Of a stretch of 64,000 nt of DNA, positions 1 through 11,338 are shown piece by piece; within the stretch, counting starts at the first letter, position 1; each line of letters begins with the position of its first letter. Source of the stretch: Ligustrum vulgare (Eukaryota; Streptophyta; Magnoliopsida; Lamiales; Oleaceae); the NCBI GenBank assembly GCA_963555705.1, contig OY743190.1:10763501-10827500 (forward strand), read 5' to 3'. The position numbers and the translations under genes are program-made. A model generated the notes under the pieces. That model searched no databases. It saw nothing but the letters and a program-made list of their open reading frames with translations, and was not told the DNA's origin.

Positions 1-506
1 AATTTATTGTGTTACTAACTAGTGTGCTTCAAAGTGTTTCATGTAATGATAAATATTCAAAGCACTCTATGTTCAAATCGTCTCTCAAAGATATAAATCA
101 AAATTATGTGATCGAGCACATGAGACGCAAAGAAGATCATGAAAGAATTGAAGATATTCAAAGATCAAAATTGAGGTTGAGAAGCATGACATGAAGATCA
201 AGAATTCAAGCATACAAGATTAGAGTTGATTTAACATATGTAAAGGTATAACACTCTCAATCTTTAGCGATGAAATTCAAAGAGCTCGAAAATGATTTTT
301 ATGCATCAAAAAAAAAAACTTACTTGAAAATTCATCACTTGCATAAAATATTTTCATCTAAGTCAAGATTGTCTTTCAAAGGTTATTTGATCTTAAATCA
401 TGATTATACTATGTTAAACCACTTTGAAAAACAAGTTAGAAACCTAAAAATCGAAAATTTTCATATTTTTCAAAAGTCAACCAAAAGTCAACGGTCAACA
501 GTTGAC

Positions 507-620
507 TTTCGGTCGACCGAAAGTTTGGTCAACCGAAAGTTTCGGTCGACCGAAAGTTGGTCAACCGAAAATTCAACGGTTGAATTTATAACGGCTATAT
601 GGAAGATTCGGTCGACCGAA
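507..620 (+). repeat. U3 palindrome array
   Basis: The perfect palindrome TTTCGGTCGACCGAAA occurs at 507-522 and 540-555, and its 14-base core at 607-620. Related GGTCAACCGAAAG half-sites lie between. The array sits just upstream of the TATA box at 668. The equivalent copy in the 3' LTR has one half-site changed (GACCGAAA to GACCAAAA). Confidence 0.9.
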
Positions 621-667
621 ACTTCAAATTGGTCAACCGAAAGTTGCTGAATTTGAATATTTTGATC

Positions 668-675
668 TATAAATA
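668..675 (+). promoter_or_regulatory. LTR TATA box
   Basis: CTATAAATAGCC lies about 50 bases downstream of the palindrome array, the expected place for the retrotransposon RNA promoter. The same motif is in the 3' LTR and in the related element near 41491. Confidence 0.75.
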
Positions 676-1312
676 GCCATCTAATTCACATTCAATAACA
701 ACAACTTAGATAAGATTTTATACACACTTTCTTGTGAAAATTCAGTGTTCTTACTTAGTTTTTATTCATCTTTTATTTTCATAAAACTTTGATTGATCTA
801 AACTTTGTTTTATCAAATTCATCAAAGTTTTTGGAAGAAAGTTTTGTGAAGATTCTTGGTTTTATATTGTTTAAACTTCTTCAACATCTTCACACAATAT
901 TGGAATTGAAGTGTAAGTCTCTCTTTGTTCTAAACTTGTTTTAATCTTTTAAAAGAGAGAAATTCCAATTAAGGAACTTTGATTATTTGTGCTACATTTT
1001 TCATTATCATTTGATTCATCAAAGTTCCATTGCCTAAACACTTTGAGCTTAACTTATTGTTAATTATTCAAGTGTGGCATCTCTTGGTACGTAATTTGAT
1101 TCAATATTTTTAACAAGAGATTATTTGAAAAACTTTGTTTGATTGCATCAAACTTTTCATTATCATTTGCATCAAAGTTTTTCTCTAACACTCGAGCTTA
1201 ATTCATTGCTATCTATTGAAGTGTTAGCCTAACTCTCTCGGTACTTAATTTGAGTATATCATTTGTCAAGAGAGTCATTTCAATTGTACATTCAATTCAT
1301 TATATCTTGTGG

Positions 1313-1440
1313 TTTCGAGAGCCTTGTGAAAACTCGATTGTTGGTTTTCGAGAGCCTTGTCAAAACTCGATTGTTGGTTTTCGAGAGCCTTGTCAAAACT
1401 CGATTGTTGGTTTCGAGAGCCGTGTGAAAACTCGATTGTA
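1313..1440 (+). repeat. Tandem repeat in LTR, 4 units of ~33-35 bp
   Basis: Units begin TTTCGAGAGCC and end near ACTCGATTGTTGG. The 3' LTR has the same four copies, but the related element at 41971-42033 has only two, so copy number varies between family members. Confidence 0.9.
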
Positions 1441-1858
1441 AAAGGATAGGCGCTCCTTGTTGTAAGTCGCCTAAGGATTTGGTACTCCTTGTTGTAAGTT
1501 ACCAAAATAGTGGATTTGGCCTTGCTCGTGACGGAGAGCTCGGTAATGGGGGACGTAGATCACGTTGGTTGATTGAACCTCCATAAATCGCGTTTGCGCT
1601 CTCTCATCCCTTTTATTTACTTACATTGCACTTACTCTATTCTATCAATTTACATTGTGCAACGCTTTATCTTAGTGCTATACTTGCCTTATCAATTAAG
1701 TTTACACTTATATAGCACATTACATTGATAGTTTAGTTACTTGTAACACTAAGTGCTATTACTTGTACCTATTGGTTTTTAAGTGTGAGATTATTATCGA
1801 AAAAGTTTTATAAACCAATTCACCCCCCTCTTAGTTAGTTTACTCTTGGGCTAACAAT

Positions 1859-1870
1859 TGGTATCAGAGC
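1859..1870 (+). promoter_or_regulatory. Primer binding site (tRNA-Met type)
   Basis: TGGTATCAGAGC starts two bases after the LTR end, the standard copia primer site complementary to the 3' end of initiator-type tRNA-Met. Confidence 0.92.
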
Positions 1871-1909
1871 TTAGGTGCTCATTTTTAAAGATTTTACAAT
1901 CTTGAGTAA

Positions 1910-2761
1910 ATGGCTAACCATAATCTTGAGGGGCATTCTACAAATCGTCCTCCTTTCTTTGATGGTACAAATTATAATTATTGGAAAACTAGAATGATGA
2001 TTTTTATTCAATCCATTGATTATAATATTTGGGATGTCATTGAATCCGGTCCTCATGAGCTTACTATGGTCATTAAGGTTGATGGAAAACCGGATCAAAC
2101 TATTTTAAAATCTAGAGAGGAATATGATGAAAATGATAGGAGGAAATTAACTTTAAATGCTAGGGCCAAAAATATACTTTATTGTGCTTTGGATATTAAT
2201 GAATTTAATCGTATTAGCACATGTGATTCCGCACACGATATTTGGCATGCTTTAGAAGTCACACACATGGGCACAAATAAGGTTAAAGAAACAAAAATAA
2301 ATCTTTTGTATAAAGATTTTGAAAATTTCTTTATGAAGCAAAATGAGCCCATTACTTGCATGATTACTCGTTTTACTGATATTGTAAATGGTCTTAAAGG
2401 CTTTGATCATAAATTTACTAACGGTGAACTTGTGAGTAAAATTCTTAGGTCTCTCTCCCAAGAATGGAATCCATTAAGGATGTTGATCGAAAACACGATA
2501 GACGTCAACACACATCCATTGGAGGAGCTTTATGGAACATTGATGACTTATGAGCTCAACAATGCCGAAACAAAGGAGAGGACAAGAAAAGGAAAAGAAG
2601 AGGTCAAGCGCGAAATTGCTCTTAAATCATCACATGGTCACAAAAGTACCAAGTGCCGAAGCAAGAATTCTCCCCCAGTTTCTTTCCAAGGTCTACTGCT
2701 GTCTCAAGATACCCAAAACCTTTCCCCACATGTGATCCACAAAATACACATACAGTTTTGA
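1910..2761 (+). CDS. gag: Truncated gag of SIRE-type copia element
   Basis: The 283-residue frame starts MANHNLEGHSTNRPP and carries the copia gag core (FDGTNYNYWKTRM near residue 20; ALDINEFNRISTC near residue 93). It is close to the gag at 42507 until IALKSS (about residue 238). After that it departs: the acidic linker, CCHC zinc knuckle and the rest of gag are missing. The last ~45 residues (GHKSTKC and onward) have no counterpart there; GHKSTKC might be a leftover of a zinc knuckle. A shortened gag without a complete knuckle would probably not package RNA on its own. The ATG is the family start, 40 bases after the primer site. Confidence 0.85.
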   Translation: MANHNLEGHSTNRPPFFDGTNYNYWKTRMMIFIQSIDYNIWDVIESGPHELTMVIKVDGKPDQTILKSREEYDENDRRKLTLNARAKNILYCALDINEFNRISTCDSAHDIWHALEVTHMGTNKVKETKINLLYKDFENFFMKQNEPITCMITRFTDIVNGLKGFDHKFTNGELVSKILRSLSQEWNPLRMLIENTIDVNTHPLEELYGTLMTYELNNAETKERTRKGKEEVKREIALKSSHGHKSTKCRSKNSPPVSFQGLLLSQDTQNLSPHVIHKIHIQF

Positions 2762-3040
2762 TCTGTCTAAGTTTTGATCCCTCCATTTTTGAAAGAAAAG
2801 AAAGGAAAACTTACGAGAAGTTGTGATTTTGGGATGCATGAACTATGAAAACCTCTGGCTATTTAAAAACCGAAAAACCACACTATTTACGATCGTCTTT
2901 GAAAAAGGAAAGATTTACTTTTGTCAAAATCAACCTTCTTTTGAATATTTTTATCGTATCGAGGTGTCACCTTTCGGCGATTTATTTTTTTTAAACCGTT
3001 CTCAAAACTCGTGAAAGGAAAAAGTATCAAAAGAAATACC

Positions 3041-3577
3041 TTATATCAAATGCTGAGTTGCCAAAACAGACTGGCAAACCGGATCTTTTGCGATTGTATT
3101 CTTGAGACTATATCGTTTTTTATCCTCGTTAAATTGAGCATATAAGGAAAGAAGTTCCCGTTGCACATATCCACTTGGGTGCGTCTCAAGAGTCAATCTA
3201 ATATCATCCAAACACTCCCTACTCAGTCCACCCTTTATGAAATCAATTTTATCATCTCGATTGTTAGATGAATATCCGACTGTTTTGCAACGAGTATCAC
3301 AATTCCAACGAGCACATTTGTAGCAACCATTCAGCCTTTTTGCTCTTCGCTTCTTTGCAAAAGTGCTTTTACCCAAACCAGGCAGATGTTTAGGAAATGA
3401 CAATGGTAATTCACCAGTTAATCGGACTTTTGCTTCTATTAACCAGCGCACGTCTTCTGGAAAGCCTTGAGCCATTAGCAACCTCAATCTTTCGAGCCTC
3501 ATTCGATAAATTTTTCTCAGATCATTCATTGGAAGATTGGAATAATACTTGCGAATGCTTAAAAGGATGTTATCCAT
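3041..3577 (-). CDS. Unrelated antisense ORF inside the retroelement, likely captured cellular exon
   Basis: A 178-residue frame on the strand opposite to gag. It is basic, with a Cys cluster (CYKCARWNCDTRC, about residues 90-102) that could bind a metal, and an RWLIEAKVRLTGELPLSFP stretch. It does not resemble gag, pol or envelope-like ORFs. On the minus strand it is framed by splice-like signals: CTTGCAG before 3657 (acceptor) and AAG/GTATTT at 3040/3039 (donor). This suggests a cellular exon taken up with flanking intron DNA. An in-frame TAA lies shortly upstream of the ATG, so the ATG at 3577 may be a true start or the frame may be internal. I do not recognise the family; its function is unknown. 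Confidence 0.6.
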   Translation of the reverse strand: MDNILLSIRKYYSNLPMNDLRKIYRMRLERLRLLMAQGFPEDVRWLIEAKVRLTGELPLSFPKHLPGLGKSTFAKKRRAKRLNGCYKCARWNCDTRCKTVGYSSNNRDDKIDFIKGGLSRECLDDIRLTLETHPSGYVQRELLSLYAQFNEDKKRYSLKNTIAKDPVCQSVLATQHLI

Positions 3578-3687
3578 TTTTTGATGGATTTAACCTCTTC
3601 CCAACCGATCTATTTAAAGATGTAAAAGATCTGAGTAGTTCTTCATGATATTGATTCCTGCAAGATAATATGAAATAGAATAATGAA

Positions 3688-3938
3688 AAGAGGGAACAAG
3701 ATTTCATGCGCTATAACTTTACTGTTAAAGGAAGATTTGATTTGCGATATCGAATATTTTTCTTGGATTTTGTACTGATATTTTTCAGTATAATAATATT
3801 CAAGGTATAAAGAAACTGGGTAGATCCACATGCTGTTGAGTCCAGCGAGAAAGCAAGGGATAGAAAAATTGAAAAGAGGGAACCGGATTTAAATGCGCTG
3901 TAACTTTCACTATTAAAGAAAGATTTGATTTGAGATAT
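3688..3938. repeat. Imperfect direct duplication in the retroelement interior
   Basis: A ~70-base stretch beginning GAAAAGAGGGAAC at about 3688 recurs at about 3869. It lies upstream (minus sense) of the antisense ORF and may be intronic or flanking DNA carried in with it. Confidence 0.7.
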
Positions 3939-4329
3939 GAGATTATACTGGAATACGTGAAACTGAATTTTGTGATATTTGGTAATTTTTCATGCTACGA
4001 ATGCTTTACTAAGGGGGAATATGATTACACTCAAGATATTATACTTATGCCCCATTATTATGCTTATCACACCTATGCTCATGTATAAGGGATAGATGCC
4101 ACCTTTTTGCTTATGCCAAAAGGGGGAAAATATGGTGATGATTTGATTTAGCTTGAATTTGGATAATCTATATGCATGAAAATGATTAAATTATATGCTA
4201 GATTATGCATCATTGGTTTGTATAAGATAGGGGGAATATACGCTAAAATTGAACTTATCAATTATTCTTATTTCCCTATGCTCTTCAATTGCTTATATTA
4301 TCATTACAAATCATCTTGTTTGTCATAAT

Positions 4330-4344
4330 CAAAAAGGGGGAAAT
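4330..4344 (+). promoter_or_regulatory. Polypurine tract before 3' LTR
   Basis: AAAAAGGGGGAAAT ends directly at the TG of the 3' LTR, as expected for the plus-strand primer. Similar AGGGGGAA runs occur at about 4012, 4120 and 4230, typical of the 3' untranslated part of this lineage. Confidence 0.85.
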
Positions 4345-6250
4345 TGTTGACCTATGGTCAATTTGACCTTATTGTTTTGATCATAACAAACAAGAATTTA
4401 TTGTGTTACTAACTAGTGTGCTTCAAAGTGTTTCATGTAATGATAAATATTCAAAGCACTCTATGTTCAAATCGTCTCTCAAAGATATAAATCAAAATTA
4501 TGTGATCGAGCACATGAGACGCAAAGAAGATCATGAAAGAATTGAAGATATTCAAAGATCAAAATTGAGGTTGAGAAGCATGACATGAAGATCAAGAATT
4601 CAAGCATACAAGATTAGAATTGATTTAACATATGTAAAGGTATAACACTCTCAATCTTTAGCGATGAAATTCAAAGAGCTCGAAAATGATTTTTATGCAT
4701 CAAAAAAAAAAACTTACTTGAAAATTCATCACTTGCATAAAATATTTTCATCTAAGTCAAGATTGTCTTTCAAAGGTTATTTGATCTTAAATCATGATTA
4801 TACTATGTTAAACCACTTTGAAAAACAAGTTAGAAACCTAAAAATCGAAAATTTTCATATTTTTCAAAAGTCAACCAAAAGTCAACGGTCAACAGTTGAC
4901 TTTCGGTCGACCGAAAGTTTGGTCAACCGAAAGTTTCGGTCGACCAAAAGTTGGTCAACCGAAAATTCAACGGTTGAATTTATAACGGCTATATGGAAGA
5001 TTCGGTCGACCGAAACTTCAAATTGGTCAACCGAAAGTTGCTGAATTTGAATATTTTGATCTATAAATAGCCATCTAATTCACATTCAATAACAACAACT
5101 TAGATAAGATTTTATACACACTTTCTTGTGAAAATTCAGTGTTCTTACTTAGTTTTTATTCATCTTTTATTTTCATAAAACTTTGATTGATCTAAACTTT
5201 GTTTTATCAAATTCATCAAAGTTTTTGGAAGAAAGTTTTGTGAAGATTCTTGGTTTTATATTGTTTAAACTTCTTCAACATCTTCACACAATATTGGAAT
5301 TGAAGTGTAAGTCTCTCTTTGTTCTAAACTTGTTTTAATCTTTTAAAAGAGAGAAATTCCAATTAAGGAACTTTGATTATTTGTGCTACATTTTTCATTA
5401 TCATTTGATTCATCAAAGTTCCATTGCCTAAACACTTTGAGCTTAACTTATTGTTAATTATTCAAGTGTGGCATCTCTTGGTACGTAATTTGATTCAATA
5501 TTTTTAACAAGAGATTATTTGAAAAACTTTGTTTGATTGCATCAAACTTTTCATTATCATTTGCATCAAAGTTTTTCTCTAACACTCGAGCTTAATTCAT
5601 TGCTATCTATTGAAGTGTTAGCCTAACTCTCTCGGTACTTAATTTGAGTATATCATTTGTCAAGAGAGTCATTTCAATTGTACATTCAATTCATTATATC
5701 TTGTGGTTTCGAGAGCCTTGTGAAAACTCGATTGTTGGTTTTCGAGAGCCTTGTCAAAACTCGATTGTTGGTTTTCGAGAGCCTTGTCAAAACTCGATTG
5801 TTGGTTTCGAGAGCCGTGTGAAAACTCGATTGTAAAAGGATAGGCGCTCCTTGTTGTAAGTCGCCTAAGGATTTGGTACTCCTTGTTGTAAGTTACCAAA
5901 ATAGTGGATTTGGCCTTGCTCGTGACGGAGAGCTCGGTAACGGGGGACGTAGATCACGTTGGTTGATTGAACCTCCATAAATCGCGTTTGCACTCTCTCA
6001 TCCCTTTTATTTACTTACATTGCACTTACTCTATTCTATCAATTTACATTGTGCAACGCTTTATCTTAGTGCTATACTTGCCTTATCAATTAAGTTTACA
6101 CTTATATAGCACATTACATTGATAGTTTAGTTACTTGTAACACTAAGTGCTATTACTTGTACCTATTGGTTTTTAAGTGTGAGATTATTATCGAAAAAGT
6201 TTTATAAACCAATTCACCCCCCTCTTGGTTAGTTTACTCTTGGGCTAACA
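4345..6250 (+). repeat. 3' LTR, complete (1906 bp)
   Basis: Starts TGTTGACC and ends GGCTAACA. About five differences from the 5' LTR over 1856 bases imply a very recent insertion. It contains the same palindromes, TATA box (about 5062) and tandem repeat. Confidence 0.93.
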
Positions 6251-6539
6251 TTGGTATGGTGTGGTATTGGGATAGGATTTAAATTTAATTTTATAATATT
6301 ATTAATTTAATTTATTAATTAATTAATTGTTGAAATTTTATTTACAACCTGAAATTTGAAATTATCCATGTTTGATCTTATATTTGAATTTGTATTTTTA
6401 AAAGTAGGATAGGGTGTAATTTCCACTTCACATTATTGATGTTCAATCAGCTAATTTGGAATCCCTTCTACCACGTGTATGCCAAGTAATTCATCATGAT
6501 TGCATTTACCATCAAAGAGTGAAAAGAAATTATGATTAT
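6251..6539. other. AT-rich spacer, no gene seen
   Basis: Short stretch between two retrotransposons, with TTAAT runs. I see no coding frame or element end in it. Confidence 0.6.
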
Positions 6540-6730
6540 TGTTGTAAAACTAGAGTAAAATAAAGAGAATAGAAAGATAGAGATAGAGAGAGTGAGTAAT
6601 GCTTCTCATTAGTGTGTCCTTAGAATGAAAACTTAGGAGTAGACAATGACACAATCGTAATATGTAAAGTTTACAAGGGTATAATTGTAATTGGTCATTC
6701 ATACCTAACTAATATTAATATTTTATAACA
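6540..6730 (-). repeat. 3' LTR of Ale-type element (191 bp, lacks TATA)
   Basis: Matches 12866-13074 apart from a few substitutions, a shorter GA run, and loss of about 16-18 bases that in the other copy contain the TATA box. Confidence 0.93.
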
Positions 6731-7079
6731 CTCCCCCTTGAATGACCTGTTACACAATTGTCTGCCCGTTAAAACCTTGCTAAGAAAACCCGGTGGGATA
6801 AAACTTGAGCGAAGGAAAAAGAGCACAGTTGCTCCCCCTGATATTGGCCATTGTGAATCATTGAGTCTAATGTTCGAAATGACATCCAATGATAAGTAGA
6901 ACAAATCATGTACTGAAGCTTGAGGTTCTGAAGTGCTGCCTCGTTAAAACCTTGTCAGTAAAACTTAGTGGGATAAAATCTGAACTAAGGAAAAAGAGTA
7001 CAGCCGCTGCTTCATTAAAAACATTGTTCGAAAAACTCAATAGGATAAAAACTCAGCTAAAAAGAAATCTAGCGCGTGT

Positions 7080-8252
7080 CTAATTTTCCTGATGATGTTG
7101 TTGGAAATCTCTGAGTCGACGCATCCCGATCTTATTTACCAATCTTTCAAATGTTGAAGTAGGTAATGATTTTGTGAACATATCAGCTAGATTATCATTT
7201 GAACGAATTTGTCGAACATCAATTTCACCATTCTTGTCAAGATCATGTGTGAAGAAGAATTTCGGTGAAATATGTTTCGTTCTGTCACCTTTAATGAAAC
7301 CTCCCTTTAGTTGAGCTATACACGCGGTGTTGTCTTCATACAAAATTATTGGATTTCCTTTTCCTGAAGAGAGACCACAAGTCTCCCTTATATGCTGAGT
7401 CATTGTTTTCAACCATACACATTCTCGACTTGCCTCATGTATTGCAAGTAGTTCAGCATGATTAGAAGAAGTAGCAGTTAATGTTTGTTTTGTGGATCTC
7501 CATGATATAACAGTACCTCCACAAGTGAATAAATAATCTGTTTGAGATTTAGCTGCGTGTGGGTTTGATAGATATCCCGCATCAGCATACCCAACAAGTT
7601 CGGGTTTAGTTTTATTTGAATAAAACAAACTCATGTCAATTGTTCCTCGGAGATACTTCAATACATGTTTAACAACATTCCAATGTCTTTGTGTAGGAGA
7701 AGAACTATACCTTGCTAGTAAACTTACCGAGAATGCAATATCAGGTCGTGTGTTGTTGGCAAGATATAGTAGTGCACCTATAGCACTAAGATATGGTACT
7801 TCAGGACCAAGAAGTTCTTCATTATCTTCTTGAGGTCTAAATAGGTCCTTTTCCACATTGAGTGAACGAACAACCATCAGTGTACTCAATGGATTTGCCT
7901 TATCCATGTAAAATCGTTTAAGGACTTTTTCTGTATATGTTGATTGATGAATAAGAATTTCATTTGATATATGCTCGATTTGCAAGCTGAGACAGAATTT
8001 TGTCTTTCCAAGATCTTTCATCTCAATTTCTGACTTTAAGTACTCAACTGCCTCCGGAATTTCTTCAACAGTTCCAATAATATTTAAGTCATCGACATAT
8101 ACAGCAATAATTACGAACCCATTCATTGACTTCTTTATAAAAATGTAAGGGCATATAGGATCATTCTCGAATCCTTCTCTTAGTAGATATTCACTAAGGC
8201 GATTATACCACATGCAGCCGGATTGTTTCAATCCATATAATGACCTCTGCAA
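7080..8252 (-). pseudogene. pol: pol: C-terminal RT and RNase H segment
   Basis: A 390-residue frame starting within the RT domain (SLYGLKQSG). The catalytic YVDDL motif (about residues 52-56) is intact. RNase H motifs follow (GYADAGY, SSNHAELLA, YEDNTACI) and the usual copia end (DNLADMFTKSLPTSTFERLV). The upstream RT half is in another frame (8228-9085) and overlaps by 25 bases, so a frameshift separates them. Stop at 7080. Confidence 0.9.
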
Positions 8253-9085
8253 TTTGATTGAAAATAATTCTCGAGGTCTCGAATTATATACTCAGGCATT
8301 TTAAATCCCTTGGTAATTTTCATGTGGATGTCATTGTCAAGCATGCCATATAAATATGCTGAAACTATACCCATCATGCGCATATCTAGTTTTTCATGTA
8401 TTGCCAAACTAACTAGATATCGAAATGTAATTGCATCCATTACAGGGGAATACGTTTCTTCATAATCAACACCAGGTATTTGCGAAAATCCTTGTGCTAC
8501 AAGTCGTGCTTTATATCTCACAACTTCTCTTTTCTCATTTCTTTTTCGTACGAATACCCATTTGTATCCTACAGGATTAACCCTTTTAGGAGTTTGAACA
8601 ATAGGTCCAAAAACTTTACGTTTCTCCAATGAATCCAATTCTGCCTGAATTGCACTTTTCCATTTTAGCCAATCATTTCTTTGTTTACATTCCTCAATGG
8701 ATTTTGGTTCATCATCCTCGCTATCATTAATAATTTCGAGCGCTACATTATATGAAAAAATACTGTTGACAACTGTTTCTTCTCGGTTCCATCTTTTCCT
8801 CGTATAGACATAATTTATCGAAATCTCTTTATTTTCATCATTTTTAGGTACCTGTACCACTTCAGGGGTTTTTATTTGAATTTTGTCTTTGGAATCTTCG
8901 AGAGATTCTGCCTCCTTAATATGATTATTGACTATATGCTCCTTTTTCTTTCGATGATTTTTATCTTTGGAACTGATTGGTCTACCACGCTTCATGCGTA
9001 TCTTAGACTCATTAGCTTTATTTTGTCCTTCTGGAACATCAATTCGGACTGAAGCATTCTCAGCTGGAATGTGTGATTTAGTCAC
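8228..9085 (-). pseudogene. pol: pol: N-terminal RT segment with damaged active site
   Basis: Contains the RT entry motifs (GYKWVFVRKRNEK, RYKARLVAQGFSQ, YEETYSPVMDAITFR). The first catalytic Asp, expected in a DVVTAYLYG-type motif, is Gly here (GIVSAYLYG; codon 8369-8371). The frame leaves the family sequence near the end, where the correct continuation is in the 7080-8252 frame. A second frameshift lies near 9085-9093, where the hinge with integrase changes frame. Confidence 0.9.
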
Positions 9086-9090
9086 TCTCT

Positions 9091-9581
9091 TTAGGTCAGT
9101 AAATGCATCGGCAATTGATTGGCTATCTTTTGCAAGTGGATTATCTTTTGAACTTCTTGTTCACATTGCTTTGCGCGAGGATCTAGTTTGGATAAATATG
9201 ATGCATTCCATGTTGTTTCTTTTTCCAGCTGTTTAATTTCTCCCCCTAATGATGGGAACATTGTTTCATCAAAATGACAATCTGCAAATCGTGCAGTAAA
9301 AGCATCACTCGTATTGAGTTCAAGATACTTTATTATAGAAGGAGATTCAAACCCAATATATATTCCCAGTCTCCTTTGAGGACCCATTTTGTTCGTTGTG
9401 GTGGGGCTATTGGTACGTAAACCGCACAACCAAAAATTCTTAGATGGGATATATTAGGATCCTGACCATAAGCCATTTGTAATGGGGATAATTTATGATA
9501 AGATATTGGCCTGATGCGTATGAGTGCTGCGGCATGTAGTATAGCATGTCCCCAAGCATCTATGGGAAGTTTTGTTCTCAT
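9091..9581 (-). pseudogene. pol: pol: integrase C-terminal segment
   Basis: Two overlapping frames (9333-9581 and 9091-9429) together carry the end of the copia integrase: WGHAILHAAALIRIRP, SPLQMAYGQDPNISHLRIFG and GIYIGFESPSIIKYLE. The change of frame near 9380 is a frameshift. Confidence 0.85.
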
Positions 9582-10150
9582 AAGTAATGACCTAGCTATT
9601 AATTGGAAGCGTTTAATAAATGATTCTGCTAGACCATTTTGAGTATGAACATGAGCAACCGGATGTTCAATCTTTATCCCAATTGATATGCAGTAATCAT
9701 TAAATGCTTGAGATGTAAACTCACTAGTATTATCAAGACGAATAGTCTTAATTGGATAATCCGGAAATTGTGCTCATAGACGAATAATCTGAGCAAGTAA
9801 TCTTGCAAATGCCAAGTTGCGAGTGGATAATAAGCTTACATGTGACCATCTAGTAGATGCGTCTATTAAAACCATAAAATATCGAAATAGTCCACATGGA
9901 GGGTGAATGGGCCCACAAATATTACCCTGTATACGTTCCAAAAATATTGGAGATTCATACCCAAATTTAGTTAATGATGGTCTGATGACCAATTTGCCTT
10001 GAGAACAAGCAGCACATGAGAATTCATTACAATGAAGAATTTTTTGATTACTCAATGAATGTCCTTTTGAATTCTCAATAATTCTTCGCATCATAGTTGA
10101 CCCGGGATGTCCCAGCCGGTCATGCTAAATTATAAAATTCTTTGGCTCGT
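9582..10150 (-). pseudogene. pol: pol: GAG-pre-integrase and integrase N-terminal segment
   Basis: The frame 9774-10094 reads GHSLSNQKILHCNEFSCAAC followed by the integrase core start (GNICGPIHPPCGLFRYFMVL, LIDASTRWSH). The Cys pair belongs to the zinc-binding pre-integrase region. Sequence from 9582 to 9773 continues integrase in a broken form. Confidence 0.8.
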
Positions 10151-10774
10151 TGAACCTTTGGCATAATATAACATTTGATTCAATTGTACTAATTTTTGTA
10201 TAGTACAAGCCAGAAGGTAAAGCGGGTAACCTTTCAAGTATATATTTCTTACCAGAGACAATAAAAGTAATATAAAGATATTCTTTATTACTTTCTTCGG
10301 CAGTCTCAGTATGGTACCCGTTACTTCATATATCTTTATAACTTAGCAGATTCCTAGATGACTTAGGGGAAAATAAGGCATTTTGGATGGCCATTTTTGT
10401 TCCTCCACTTAGTACAATATTTGCTTTTCCTCATCCTTTAATAATAGGTACAAATCCTATTATTGTACTCACATTAGTTGTCATCATTGTCAAATTCAAG
10501 AAATATTTCTCATTTCTGAGTATTGTATTTGTTGATGCACTGTCTGCTAAGCAAATATCTCCATCAATGATCTTGGAGCAATAAATCAGAAGTATCCATT
10601 TCTTTATTAACAAAGAGAAATACGGTTACACACAAAATAATTATATTGAGAAGAAAAATATTATATTATCATACATATTTTCATTAAAAACAACGTGCAA
10701 AAATTATCATATAGATAAAAGTACCGATAACACACTGAAATACATGAATACATTCAATTAAAAGTAATAACTTC
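10151..10774 (-). pseudogene. Degraded protease region
   Basis: Lies where copia protease is expected, between the gag zinc knuckle and the pre-integrase. The minus frame 10431-10613 ends in a protease-like SASTNTILRNEKYF stretch. No continuous frame survives. Confidence 0.55.
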
Positions 10775-11338
10775 TCAACTTCGATCATTATCATGTTTAT
10801 CAATGTTCTCATCAGGTTGTTCAATGAAATCATCAACATCAAGATGTGTTACTTCTGATGAGAAATGGTACAGATTATTTCCTTGAAAAACAAAGTTTGT
10901 TTCAACATTTTTTCCTTTCTCATTTTGAGAGGCTCTGTATAATTCAACAAGATGATTTGTTGTCCGACAGGCACGTGCCCAATGGTCTTTCATACCACAT
11001 CTATGGCATGAACTGTCTGTCAATCTTGTTGACATCTTTCTTTTCTGGGAACTTTCCCCACTTTCTCCATAATTTGTTCCTCTAAAATTGAAGGATTGTT
11101 TATTATGACCATTGTGAGGACGAGCATGATTTTGTTCTCTACGTTGCCAAGTGTAGCTTTGTCCTCGTCCTCGATCTTGACCATTGCCACGACCACGACC
11201 ACGACCATGATTGTAACTGCGACCATGGTCTTGTCTTTGTTTATTATATGAAATGTTATTCGCTTCAGGTAATGCAGCTGATCCGGTCGGTCGTGATTCG
11301 AGATTTTTCATTAAGAGCTCATTATTTTGCTCAGCCAC
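10775..11338 (-). pseudogene. gag: gag: C-terminal part with zinc knuckle
   Basis: A 187-residue frame with an RGRGRG/QDRGRGQ-rich basic stretch (about residues 40-60) and a CCHC knuckle, CHRCGMKDHWARAC (about 110-123), which binds retroelement RNA. The N-terminal part of gag is in a different frame upstream (to 11855). Confidence 0.88.

Larger units (their letters stand above)
1..1856 (+). repeat. 5' LTR (lacks its first ~50 bases)
   Basis: Matches 4395-6250 base for base except for about five substitutions, all transitions. The U3 part holds palindromes and a TATA box; the downstream part holds a four-copy tandem repeat. Short ORFs inside it are LTR sequence with no recognisable domain and I do not treat them as genes. 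Confidence 0.93.
1..6250 (+). mobile_element. Non-autonomous SIRE/Maximus-type copia retrotransposon (5' end cut by window)
   Basis: Two long direct repeats (1-1856 and 4345-6250, constant offset 4394) flank a 2.5-kb interior. The interior starts with a tRNA-Met primer site at 1859 and ends with a purine tract before 4345. The 3' LTR begins TGTTGACC and ends GGCTAACA. The gag N-terminus places it in the SIRE/Maximus branch of Ty1/copia. No protease, integrase, RT or RNase H is present; instead the interior holds a truncated gag and an unrelated ORF on the opposite strand, so it depends on relatives for movement. The first 50 bases of the 5' LTR and the 5' target duplication lie outside the window. 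Confidence 0.9.

Noticed and set aside
9..1505. Several short ORFs in the first kilobases
   Set aside because: They lie in LTR sequence, recur identically at +4394 and encode only the palindrome and tandem-repeat units.
6251..6262. TTGGTAT directly after the 3' LTR resembles a primer site, suggesting a tandem LTR-primer site junction
   Set aside because: Only seven bases match and the sequence then diverges (TTGGTATGGTG versus TTGGTATCAGAG); probably chance.
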